Source of the DNA: an uncultured Clostridia bacterium | Lineage (GTDB): Bacteria > Bacillota > Clostridia > Oscillospirales > Ruminococcaceae | Direction: 5' to 3' | Assembly: GCA_947584825.1 (NCBI GenBank) | Contig: CANPWR010000087.1 | Span: 1-5,203, forward strand | DNA length: 5,203 nt | In this document: positions 1 through 4,602 of the stretch, one piece after another | Layout: each line of letters begins with the position of its first letter | Position numbering within the stretch: position 1 is the stretch's first letter | The notes under the pieces: model-generated | What the model was told of the DNA's origin: nothing | Seen by the model: only the letters and a program-made list of their open reading frames with translations | Database searches by the model: none | Translations under genes and position numbers: made by a program

Positions 1-116
1 CCAGGACTAGTCGTTGTTGTCTCCGCAGCTGAAACGAAAACCGCCGTAGATGGCAAAGAGCTAGCAATAAGTGCTAAGCAGCTTAAAACACTTAAAGCTT
101 TCTTTTTAATTTTCAA
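1..116 (-). CDS. Secreted protein, N-terminal fragment (signal peptide)
   Basis: Only the first 38 residues are visible; the rest lies beyond the left edge. The start is TTG at 116-114, because it follows AGAGGT by a good distance and no ATG fits. The peptide begins MKIKKK, continues with a hydrophobic stretch (about residues 7-28: ALSVLSCLALIASSLPSTAV) and reaches VSAAE, a good signal peptidase I site (cut likely after SAA, residues 29-31). A Thr-rich ETTTTSP follows, typical of linkers in exported Ruminococcus-type proteins. The Cys at residue 13 lies mid-helix and is not a convincing lipobox. The protein is therefore predicted to be exported, but its function cannot be told. It is preceded by more than 600 bp with two candidate promoters, so it probably has its own elaborate regulation. 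Confidence is high for a real exported protein and nil for its activity. Confidence 0.8.
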   Translation of the reverse strand, partial: MKIKKKALSVLSCLALIASSLPSTAVFVSAAETTTTSP

Positions 117-124
117 TGTTGTTT

Positions 125-130
125 ACCTCT
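125..130 (-). promoter_or_regulatory. Ribosome binding site deciding a TTG start
   Basis: Read on the minus strand this is AGAGGT, with nine nucleotides between GAGG and the TTG at 116-114. No ATG or GTG in the same frame fits a ribosome site nearby, so this element fixes the start of the exported protein at a TTG codon. Confidence 0.6.
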
Positions 131-265
131 TTTCTTTTAAATTTTTCAAATTGAAATTAATTTATATAACACTAAGCTACAGTTATTTTATTTAGCTTAG
201 AATTATAACTAAATAAAGTATACAGTATCGAGCAATAAGAAAAATAAAAAAAGATTAAACTTTTT

Positions 266-295
266 TTGACATTTCTATGAATTGCTTGTGATAAT
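266..295 (+). promoter_or_regulatory. Promoter-like sequence, rightward, antisense to the leader
   Basis: TTGACA (266-271), 18 nt, GATAAT (290-295), with TG one base before the -10 (extended -10). Transcription would start near 302 and run antisense to the leader of the exported protein. The first hairpin downstream is 353-378 (ACTGTA / TACAGT), followed by CTTTT, which could end an RNA of about 80 nt. In DNA this AT-rich such matches also arise by chance. Confidence 0.35.
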
Positions 296-352
296 TAGTC
301 TAATTAACTAATTAACGATGAATATGCATATAATAAAACGACATTTTTCAAA

Positions 353-378
353 ACTGTAGGTTCATTATATCATACAGT
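353..378. repeat. Dyad ACTGTA-N14-TACAGT over promoter P1
   Basis: Six-base arms at 353-358 and 373-378 flank the -10 box of P1. This could be an operator for an unknown regulator. It could also be a weak terminator hairpin for a rightward RNA, since CTTTT follows the right arm. The arms are short, so chance is not excluded. Confidence 0.3.
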
Positions 379-392
379 CTTTTAAATTGCAA
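364..392 (-). promoter_or_regulatory. Promoter P1 of the exported protein
   Basis: On the minus strand: TTGCAA (392-387), 17-nt spacer, TATAAT (369-364), with TGA just before the -10 (extended -10). The start would be near 357, giving a leader of roughly 240 nt. A second promoter of the same design lies exactly 142 bp upstream, which supports the reading. The -35 matches the consensus only in its first three bases. Confidence 0.5.
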
Positions 393-505
393 CACTTAAT
401 TATTGACAATTTTCCTGCAATATTTAAGTTGTTAGCAGTGCATAATAATCAAAAAAATGTGCATTTATTGTAAAACTTAACCAACTTAACCAATGTGCGT
501 TAAAC

Positions 506-534
506 ATTATAACACTAATCGAAACAGAATGCAA
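506..534 (-). promoter_or_regulatory. Promoter P2 of the exported protein
   Basis: On the minus strand: TTGCAT (534-529), 17-nt spacer, TATAAT (511-506), with TGT just before the -10 (extended -10). Its design, spacing and surroundings copy P1 at a distance of 142 bp. The start would be near 499, giving a leader of about 380 nt. Confidence 0.5.
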
Positions 535-770
535 CACCAAATTTTTTACAAGATTTTAATAACAATTAAGCGAATAACAGTGCAAAATAATCAAAAATTA
601 ATTTATTTTTAGAAAACGATGTCGAATTACTTAGATAAAAAAATGCTGCCACAAACACAAATCGCACATAATTTACTCTTGACAACATAAAATTTTGAAA
701 TAATGACCAATCAATGCAACAGCATACAGATAAAAAAACTAATTAAATTATATACTTAAATAAACACATA

Positions 771-809
771 ACTCCCCCGAGAGCGGAATAAAACCGAGCC
801 CGAGGGAGT
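771..809 (-). terminator. Rho-independent-like terminator of the ABC ATPase gene
   Basis: On the minus strand, 16-base arms (809-794 and 786-771) enclose the 7-nt loop TTTTATT. The outer 11 positions all pair, two of them as G-U wobbles that form only in the minus-strand RNA. A 2x2 internal loop and three more G/C pairs complete the stem. The bases after it are U-rich but interrupted (TTATGTGTTTATTT), so termination may be incomplete. It lies 30 bp after the ATPase stop codon. Confidence 0.7.
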
Positions 810-838
810 GATATATAAATGGAATCCAAAATGAAACC

Positions 839-1981
839 TTAATTAATAACAGCCTTTTCGGTATCCTTTTCAAAGATGTGGATTCTATTCGGGTCGATAG
901 CAACTTTAATTTTATCCTGTGGTCTTACATTATTACGAGGTGAAACTCTAGCGGTCATCTGAATACCAACGCAGTTGAGATAAAGATAGGTTTCAGCACC
1001 CATCATTTCAGCGACCTCAACGGTCGTATCGATAACACCTGTTTTAGCAGAAGAAATAAACATTTCCTCATCGTGGATACACTCAGGACGGATACCCAAA
1101 ACAACTTCCTTACCAACAAGCGGCTCAAGTAATTTCTCATCAGCCTTAGCCTCAGGAACCTCAACTGTATACTTAACTCCACGAGTTTCCTTAGTATCCT
1201 CTGTACCGAACTCAATGACATATTTTCCGTCTACCTTAATGAGCTTAGAGTCGATAAAGTTCATCTGAGGAGAACCGATAAATCCTGCAACGAACTGATT
1301 TACAGGGTGCTGATAGAGGTTATTAGGAGTATCGACCTGCTGAATGAAGCCGTCTTTCATAACAACGATTCTGTCAGCCATAGTCATAGCCTCTGTCTGG
1401 TCGTGGGTAACGTAAATAAATGTAGTACCCAATCTCTTATGCAGTTTAGAGATCTCTGTTCTCATCTGAGCTCTGAGTTTAGCATCGAGGTTTGAGAGCG
1501 GCTCGTCGAGCAAGAACACTTGCGGCTCACGAACGATAGCTCTACCCAAAGCAACACGCTGTCTCTGACCTCCGGACAAAGCCTTTGGTTTTCTGTCGAG
1601 CAAATGAGCTATGTCGAGGATTTTAGCAGCTTCCTCAACCTTTTTAGCGATTTGATCCTTAGGAACTTTTCTGAGCTTTAAGCCGAACGCCATATTCTCA
1701 AAAACAGTCATATGAGGATAGAGAGCGTAGTTCTGGAAAACCATAGCAATATCTCTATCCTTCGGAGCGATATCGTTTACGAGTCTGTCTCCGATATAGA
1801 GTTCACCGTCACTGATTTCCTCAAGTCCGGCAATCATTCTCAGTGTTGTTGACTTTCCGCAACCTGACGGACCAACAAGAATGATAAATTCCTTATCCTT
1901 AATTTCGATGTTGAAGTCTGAAACAGCCACAACATTACCAGGATATTTTTTATAAATTCCCTTTAGTGATACACTTGCCAT
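839..1981 (-). CDS. msmK: Sugar ABC importer ATPase, MsmK/UgpC/MalK type
   Basis: ATP-hydrolysing subunit of a CUT1-type carbohydrate importer; two copies would sit on the cytoplasmic face of the permeases. All family motifs are intact: Walker A GPSGCGKST (37-45), Q-loop VFQNYALYPH (82-90), signature LSGGQ (135-139), Walker B VFLLDEP (155-161), D-loop SNLD (163-166) and switch His193. The C-terminal regulatory/TOBE region runs from about 240 to 372 and contains GIRPE (296-300). The 380-aa length is normal for the family. The ATG is supported by GGGAGGTC (1997-1990 on the minus strand). The gene has its own promoter and terminator and no permease or binding-protein gene beside it. By analogy with MsmX and MsmK it may energise several distant sugar importers, but this is inference. 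The family call is very secure; the sugar is unknown, and ugpC or malK would be equally defensible names. Confidence 0.95.
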   Translation of the reverse strand: MASVSLKGIYKKYPGNVVAVSDFNIEIKDKEFIILVGPSGCGKSTTLRMIAGLEEISDGELYIGDRLVNDIAPKDRDIAMVFQNYALYPHMTVFENMAFGLKLRKVPKDQIAKKVEEAAKILDIAHLLDRKPKALSGGQRQRVALGRAIVREPQVFLLDEPLSNLDAKLRAQMRTEISKLHKRLGTTFIYVTHDQTEAMTMADRIVVMKDGFIQQVDTPNNLYQHPVNQFVAGFIGSPQMNFIDSKLIKVDGKYVIEFGTEDTKETRGVKYTVEVPEAKADEKLLEPLVGKEVVLGIRPECIHDEEMFISSAKTGVIDTTVEVAEMMGAETYLYLNCVGIQMTARVSPRNNVRPQDKIKVAIDPNRIHIFEKDTEKAVIN

Positions 1982-2029
1982 TTATGTATGACCTCCCGTT
2001 AATATATTTAAGTAAATTTGCTCAATAAT

Positions 2030-2059
2030 ATAATAACAAATTTAAAAGGGTAATTTCAA
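2030..2059 (-). promoter_or_regulatory. Promoter of the ABC ATPase gene
   Basis: On the minus strand: TTGAAA (2059-2054), 18-nt spacer, TATTAT (2035-2030). Transcription would start near 2023, about 42 nt before the ATG, leaving room for the GGGAGGTC ribosome site. Its presence suggests the ATPase gene is transcribed independently of the pseudouridine synthase gene upstream. Confidence 0.5.
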
Positions 2060-2132
2060 CGGTTTTTTCACTAAAGTTTGAACACAGAAATTATTTATAA
2101 TTACTAAATCTGTATAATTTTATTTAAAAGCT

Positions 2133-2849
2133 TTACAAAATCTTTTCAACATCTTTGTGCAAAAGTTCCAAACACTGACCTATGGCAAGATTTGGTTCAA
2201 GAGCAAGTCCGCCGATCTTAACACGCTTCAAAAAAACAACCTTATTAGACAATTTATCAAACATTCTTTTGACCTGATGATACATACCCTCACTGATATA
2301 GACATAGCAAGCTTTTTCATTTTCTGGAACAAATTCTATCCTTGCAGGAAGGCAAACGTCGCCTCCATCGATTTCCATACCCGTTTCAAACTCGCTGATA
2401 TAATATTCCTGAACAGGGTTTTCAAGTTCGACATAATACTTTTTCTCAACATGACTTTTAGGCGATAACATCTTATGGGCAAGCTCACCGTCATCGGTAA
2501 GAAGTACAAACCCCTCAGTATCCTTATCTAGTCTGCCTGCGGGAAACAATCCTTCACGAAAAAGCTCAGGCGGAACAAGCTCCAGCACAGTCGGAGATTT
2601 TCCGTCATGTGTGGAGCAAACGTACCCCTGAGGCTTATTCAGCATAATATATACATACTTCTTGTAAGCTATTTCCTCACCTTGAACGGCAACAACATCT
2701 TTTCCCGCTGTTATCTTAACATCGCCATTTTTAATGACATTACCATTCACCAAGACCTCGCCTTTTCTGCAAAGGGCTTTAGCGTCTTTACGGGACACAC
2801 CGTTCAACTGGCTTGAAATAAACTTATCAACACGCATTATTTCTGACAT
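2133..2849 (-). CDS. rsuA: RsuA-family ribosomal RNA pseudouridine synthase
   Basis: Converts a uridine of ribosomal RNA to pseudouridine. The best guess is U516 of 16S rRNA, as for E. coli RsuA. An N-terminal S4 RNA-binding domain spans about residues 5-60 (MRVDKFIS, CRKGEVLVNG). The catalytic domain opens with LNKPQGYVCS (70-79). The signature GRLDKDTEGFVLLTDDGE spans 105-122, with catalytic Asp108. YHQVKRM (190-196) is the usual C-terminal motif. The 238-aa length and the LSPKSHVEKKYYVEL segment fit RsuA better than RluB, which has a different sequence there and a C-terminal extension. The start at 2849 is chosen over Met5 because AAGGA (2862-2858) lies eight bases upstream. It follows the DUF4830-like gene after 34 bp, so the two are probably cotranscribed. 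Only a weak AT-rich hairpin (ACAGA / TCTGT, 2084-2113) follows it. The family call is secure; the exact rRNA target is inferred. Confidence 0.9.
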   Translation of the reverse strand: MSEIMRVDKFISSQLNGVSRKDAKALCRKGEVLVNGNVIKNGDVKITAGKDVVAVQGEEIAYKKYVYIMLNKPQGYVCSTHDGKSPTVLELVPPELFREGLFPAGRLDKDTEGFVLLTDDGELAHKMLSPKSHVEKKYYVELENPVQEYYISEFETGMEIDGGDVCLPARIEFVPENEKACYVYISEGMYHQVKRMFDKLSNKVVFLKRVKIGGLALEPNLAIGQCLELLHKDVEKIL

Positions 2850-2883
2850 TTTTTGTTCCTTTATTTTCTACAAAACTATTACC

Positions 2884-3666
2884 TTACCACTGCTGAGAAC
2901 TGCTTTCTGCTGAAGTATTTTCAGAAGATGGCTCAGTACTGCTTTCTTCCGTATCATTGCTATCGGTTACATTAGCGGTCTCTGTTTCCGATTCTAATTC
3001 CGATTCAACGCTGTTATTATCATCGCTCGCACTGCTGTCAAATGTGTTCTTAGCTTGCTTTTTATCAGATTTAGAATTCACATCTGAACTGCTATTATCA
3101 GCTTTTTCCTTATCTTTTTTAGATTGAGCCTTAGAACTCTCGGAATCCTCCGATTCTTCCTCGACTTCCTCATTATCCAAATCCTTTTCATCTATTGACT
3201 CTTTAGCGCCAGGATTAGGGTTTTTAAGTCCCTGCATAAATCCGTCAAGCTCGTTACAGGAGACGTCTCCGCCTATCAGATTGCCATCAAACACCATTAG
3301 ATTAATAACAACATTTTCGGAGTTTCCGGGATAATTATACACCGCATATGTATAAATTTCAACCATTTCGCCTTTGTACTTTTTGAGATTAAAACCCTGC
3401 TCTTTCTGAAGCTCATTATAGCTTTCGTATGTTTCGTTAAACTCCTCAGGTATTGACACTACCTTACAGCTTGTATATTCCTCTGAGACCTCCCAGCCCA
3501 TTTCGCTCATAAATGCCTGTCTTTCGCTCTCGGTTTTCATAGGATATGTTTTCGCCGTAGCTTTATGCACTATTCCGCAAACAATAAGTATCACCAAAAG
3601 TGCAATAAGTATTCCGCCGCATATGACTAACCCTTTTTTTCTTACTTTGAATGTTTTTACAATCAT
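2884..3666 (-). CDS. Membrane-anchored DUF4830-like protein with acidic Ser-rich tail
   Basis: Function unknown. Numbered from the chosen start, residues 1-12 are basic (MIVKTFKVRKKG) and 13-34 form one transmembrane helix. An extracytoplasmic domain spans about 42-147: it opens YPMKTESERQAFMSEMGWEV and continues through EEFNETYESYNELQKEQGF and NLMVFDGNLIGGDV. I recognise this from memory as DUF4830, common in Clostridia. From about 149 to 260 the tail is low-complexity, rich in Ser, Glu, Asp and Lys and probably disordered. By the positive-inside rule the domain and tail face outward. Met at 3666 is preferred because a G-rich stretch (GCGGGG) lies eight bases upstream and the basic-plus-helix start is compact. 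An in-frame ATG at 3699 would add 11 residues but has no ribosome site. It probably shares an mRNA with the rsuA-like gene. No clear promoter was found. Confidence 0.8.
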   Translation of the reverse strand: MIVKTFKVRKKGLVICGGILIALLVILIVCGIVHKATAKTYPMKTESERQAFMSEMGWEVSEEYTSCKVVSIPEEFNETYESYNELQKEQGFNLKKYKGEMVEIYTYAVYNYPGNSENVVINLMVFDGNLIGGDVSCNELDGFMQGLKNPNPGAKESIDEKDLDNEEVEEESEDSESSKAQSKKDKEKADNSSSDVNSKSDKKQAKNTFDSSASDDNNSVESELESETETANVTDSNDTEESSTEPSSENTSAESSSQQW

Positions 3667-3731
3667 AATTAATGCCCCGCTTTCTATACAGTTTTTCATT
3701 TATGTATATGAAAGTACGGGCATAAATATGT

Positions 3732-3746
3732 CCGGCGAACCGCCGG
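3732..3746. repeat. GC-rich 6-bp hairpin in an AT-rich leader
   Basis: CCGGCG-AAC-CGCCGG is a perfect six-base-pair stem with a 3-nt loop. It is enclosed by a 4-bp helix (GGCA 3719-3722 / TGCC 3756-3759), and an AT hairpin (3761-3779: ATTAGAA, 5 nt, TTCTAAT) follows. No T-run follows the GC-rich stem on either strand, so it is not an ordinary terminator. It lies 66 bp upstream of the DUF4830-like start and may be part of a structured leader. I could not match it to a known riboswitch. Confidence 0.4.
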
Positions 3747-3803
3747 TGGCTCTGCTGCCTATTAGAAATTTATTCTAATGTGTATCATTTCAAGACGGCG
3801 GAC

Positions 3804-3832
3804 TTATTAATTGATAATTGACAATTAATAAT
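3804..3832. repeat. Left copy of an interspersed AT-rich repeat, with internal hairpin
   Basis: The stretch 3813-3832 (GATAATTGACAATTAATAAT) recurs inverted at 4839-4858 with 19 of 20 bases identical. This copy also holds a perfect 10-bp inverted repeat: TTATTAATTG (3804-3813), 8 nt, CAATTAATAA (3822-3831). The two copies bound the block with the toxin-antitoxin-like module, the HTH gene and the 70-aa gene. Repeats built from AATTGACAATT/GATAATT words are common between genes in low-GC gut Firmicutes, so this may be a dispersed repeat rather than the end of an element. Confidence 0.55.
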
Positions 3833-3881
3833 TGAAAGTAGCAAAATATTAGAATCAACAAGCCTTTTATTTCTTCATTAT

Positions 3882-3911
3882 TTGACAAATTACATATTTA
3901 GGTTTTATAAT
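3882..3911 (+). promoter_or_regulatory. Toxin mRNA promoter
   Basis: TTGACA (3882-3887), 18-nt spacer, TATAAT (3906-3911): both boxes match the consensus fully. The start would be near 3918, so the mRNA begins at or close to AAGAGAGTGCTG, the first of the mirrored blocks. The leader before the toxin ATG is about 60 nt. Confidence 0.75.
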
Positions 3912-3917
3912 GTTCAT

Positions 3918-3957
3918 AAGAGAGTGCTGTAAATGAACGGTAGGCGGTTTCTCCCTG
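3918..3957 (+). repeat. Left arm of the mirrored repeats (toxin mRNA 5' end)
   Basis: Two blocks recur inverted at 4142-4191. Block a is 3918-3935 against 4191-4174: 16 of 18 bases are identical, the first 12 (AAGAGAGTGCTG) perfectly. Block b is 3943-3957 (GGCGGTTTCTCCCTG) against 4156-4142 (GGCGGTCTCTCCTTG), with 13 of 15 identical. In an RNA read rightward across both arms, one mismatch in each block becomes a G-U wobble, leaving 31 of 33 positions pairable. The arms sit just inside the two facing promoters, so both transcripts start with the same sequence. Confidence 0.75.
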
Positions 3958-3968
3958 AAAAAAGGGAG
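3951..3968 (+). promoter_or_regulatory. Hairpin hiding the toxin Shine-Dalgarno
   Basis: CTCCCT (3951-3956), loop GAAAAA, AGGGAG (3963-3968) forms a six-base-pair hairpin over most of the ribosome site GGGAGGTGAT (3964-3973). An extra AGGT/ACCT pairing (3967-3970 / 3975-3978) could hide it further. The left strand of the hairpin is also the end of mirrored block b, which can instead pair with the 3' end of the same RNA; the two structures exclude each other. A hidden ribosome site is a hallmark of type I toxin mRNAs. Confidence 0.6.
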
Positions 3969-3978
3969 GTGATAACCT

Positions 3979-4065
3979 ATGGTAGATTATTCGTTATTAA
4001 TTACTTATACGAATATGCTTATCAGCGTTATCGCTCTATGTTATCTTATATTTCATAGGAAATAA
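3979..4065 (+). CDS. Small hydrophobic type I toxin-like peptide (28 aa)
   Basis: The predicted peptide has 28 residues: MVDYS, then a single membrane-spanning stretch (about residues 5-25, containing LLITYTNMLISVIALCYLIF), then the basic end HRK. It closes with two stop codons in a row (TAA TAG). This plan and the M-x-D/T-Y start resemble the putative holin-like toxins (TxpA/BsrG group) of Firmicutes, which act in the cell membrane when overproduced. The likeness is by eye. The ribosome site GGGAGGTGAT is almost fully complementary to the 16S 3' end, stands nine bases before the ATG and can be folded into a hairpin. A consensus promoter precedes it, and a convergent antisense RNA is predicted over the mRNA 3' end. 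It could be a membrane peptide of another role, but the whole context points to a type I toxin. Confidence 0.7.
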   Translation: MVDYSLLITYTNMLISVIALCYLIFHRK

Positions 4066-4094
4066 TAGAAGTTTTTTATTTATATATAAAAATA

Positions 4095-4132
4095 AGAAAC
4101 ACCGCCTTACTTTCCACGGTAACGGTGTTTCT
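4095..4132 (-). terminator. Terminator of the antisense RNA
   Basis: AGAAACACCG (4095-4104) and CGGTGTTTCT (4123-4132) form a ten-base-pair stem. TTAC/GTAA (4107-4110 / 4119-4122) extends it after a 2-nt bulge, with an 8-nt loop. On the minus strand TATTTTTATATAT follows, a good U-rich tail. On the plus strand ACGCTAATCC follows, so the hairpin should stop the leftward RNA but not the rightward toxin mRNA. Confidence 0.75.
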
Positions 4133-4141
4133 ACGCTAATC

Positions 4142-4191
4142 CAAGGAGAGACCGCCAAGGTAATTTAATTACCCATGTGCAGCACTCTCTT
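4142..4191 (-). repeat. Right arm of the mirrored repeats (antisense RNA 5' end)
   Basis: Inverted counterpart of 3918-3957. Block a is 4191-4174 and block b is 4156-4142, read on the minus strand. In the toxin mRNA this stretch would be the 3' end, able to pair with the mRNA's own 5' end. In the antisense RNA it is the 5' end. The spacing between the blocks is 17 nt here and 7 nt in the left arm; the extra length is the palindrome at 4159-4173. Confidence 0.75.
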
Positions 4192-4201
4192 TTATATTTA
4201 T

Positions 4202-4229
4202 ATTATAACACACATTTTCGAAATGTCAA
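4202..4229 (-). promoter_or_regulatory. Antisense RNA promoter with palindrome
   Basis: On the minus strand: TTGACA (4229-4224), 16-nt spacer, TATAAT (4207-4202), with TGT just before the -10 (extended -10). This is as strong as the toxin promoter or stronger. A perfect palindrome, ACATTT-TCG-AAATGT (4212-4226), fills most of the spacer and overlaps the -35, where a repressor could bind. The HTH gene ends 32 bp upstream on the same strand. Confidence 0.75.
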
Positions 4230-4261
4230 GAGATTAAAATAATTTATAATTAATCGTCCAT

Positions 4262-4468
4262 TTATTCATCTACATATTCCATAATATCTCCAGGCTGGCA
4301 GTTTAATAGCTTACATATAACCGCCAGATTTTCAGCGTTGACTATTTCTCCCTTTCTGAATTTTTGCATAGTGCGCTCTCCGAAAACTTTTTCTTTTCTT
4401 AACCTATATGTAGAATATCCAATAGCTTTTAATTCTGCCAAAATATTAATTTTATATTTTATCGGCAT
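4262..4468 (-). CDS. Small Cro/C1-type helix-turn-helix regulator (68 aa)
   Basis: A single-domain DNA-binding protein of the XRE/HTH_26 kind. Helix 1 is at about residues 6-16 (KINILAELKAI), the HTH pair at about 20-39 with TMQKFRKGE as recognition region, and the ending LAVICKLLNCQPGDIMEYVDE is typical of the family. There is no sensor domain. The start is fixed by GGAGG (4480-4476), seven bases before the ATG. A weak promoter may exist (TTGAGT 4522-4517, 19 nt, TATATA 4497-4492). The gene is divergent from the 70-aa gene across 134 bp and lies just upstream of the antisense RNA promoter on the same strand, so read-through could feed that RNA. Its targets are not visible; likely candidates are its own divergent region and the palindrome at 4212-4226. 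The family call is secure, the role inferred. Confidence 0.85.
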   Translation of the reverse strand: MPIKYKINILAELKAIGYSTYRLRKEKVFGERTMQKFRKGEIVNAENLAVICKLLNCQPGDIMEYVDE

Positions 4469-4542
4469 ATTACCGCCTCCATTATATGTTTTATATACAA
4501 AATATATATTTTATTCACTCAAAATTCGTGTATATTGCCATA

Positions 4543-4571
4543 TTTACATACATAAATTTTGGGTGTATAAT
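4543..4571 (+). promoter_or_regulatory. Promoter of the 70-aa protein gene
   Basis: TTTACA (4543-4548), 17 nt, TATAAT (4566-4571); the start would be near 4578, about 25 nt before the ATG. The inverted pair CAAAATT (4520-4526) and AATTTTG (4555-4561) surrounds the -35 and could be an operator in this divergent region. Confidence 0.6.
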
Positions 4572-4602
4572 GTAATTATATTAAATAAAGGAAGTGACAT
4601 CA

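Larger units (their letters stand above)
361..597. repeat. Decayed 142-bp tandem duplication of a promoter region
   Basis: At an offset of 142 bases, 361-470 and 503-612 stay aligned without gaps. The aligned pairs include the -10 boxes (364-369 and 506-511), the -35 boxes (387-392 and 529-534), and a 32-bp block (424-455 and 566-597). The core of that block, AGTGCA-A/T-AATAATCAAAAA, is almost identical in both copies. By eye roughly 60% of positions match, unevenly, with the matches concentrated in these blocks. The 32-bp block lies about 32 bp upstream of each -35 in the direction of transcription, where an activator or UP-like element would sit. Confidence 0.55.
117..770. other. Long AT-rich intergenic region without a gene
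   Basis: No coding frame on either strand looks real here. The stretch holds the leader and tandem promoters of the exported protein at 1-116, a decayed 142-bp duplication, and one promoter-like sequence on the opposite strand. The 9-nt motif ATTGCAACA/AATGCAACA occurs three times (386-394, 528-536, 713-721). The first two copies form the -35 boxes of minus-strand promoters; the third has no matching -10. GTGCA followed by an A/T run recurs at 438, 459 and 580. A 9-bp tandem repeat (AACTTAACC twice) sits at about 475-492. Nothing else convincing was seen. Confidence 0.6.
4086..4195 (-). ncRNA. Predicted antisense RNA antitoxin
   Basis: A leftward RNA of about 110 nt, from the consensus promoter at 4202-4229 to the terminator at 4095-4132; both ends are inferred. 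It begins with the same two blocks as the toxin mRNA (4191-4174 and 4156-4142). Between them lies a perfect palindrome, GGTAATT-T-AATTACC (4159-4173), that would form a hairpin. If the toxin mRNA reads through to about 4195, this RNA is complementary to its last ~110 nt but not to the toxin reading frame, the arrangement known for txpA/ratA and bsrG/SR4. Its TCTCCTT segment could also pair with AGGGAGG of the toxin ribosome site (seven pairs, two wobbles). No reading frame of note is seen in it. Confidence 0.65.

Noticed and set aside
701..721. Third promoter at the third AATGCAACA copy
   Set aside because: No acceptable -10 box lies 15-19 nt downstream on the minus strand.
1003..1221. Second minus-strand reading frame inside the ATPase gene
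   Set aside because: Lies wholly within the well-conserved ATPase reading frame, has no ribosome site and reads as a Leu/Arg/Ser-rich low-complexity peptide.
1307..1495. Plus-strand frame opposite the ATPase gene
   Set aside because: Antisense to conserved motifs, no ribosome site and no family resemblance.
2049..2074. Catabolite (cre-like) operator at the ATPase promoter
   Set aside because: The central CG and right half resemble a cre site, but the left half lacks the required TG, so the match is not good enough.
2157..2816. Two plus-strand frames (2157-2468, 2607-2816) opposite the pseudouridine synthase gene
   Set aside because: Both are antisense to a secure gene, lack ribosome sites and have composition typical of out-of-frame translation.
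3804..3831. The left repeat's hairpin as a terminator
   Set aside because: The stem is entirely A/T and no T-run suited to a neighbouring gene follows it.
3918..4191. Palindromic transposon-like element (MITE) with terminal inverted repeats
   Set aside because: The inverted arms sit just inside two strong promoters and enclose a small ORF with an excellent ribosome site and a one-way terminator, which fits an RNA-regulated module better. No target-site duplication was seen.
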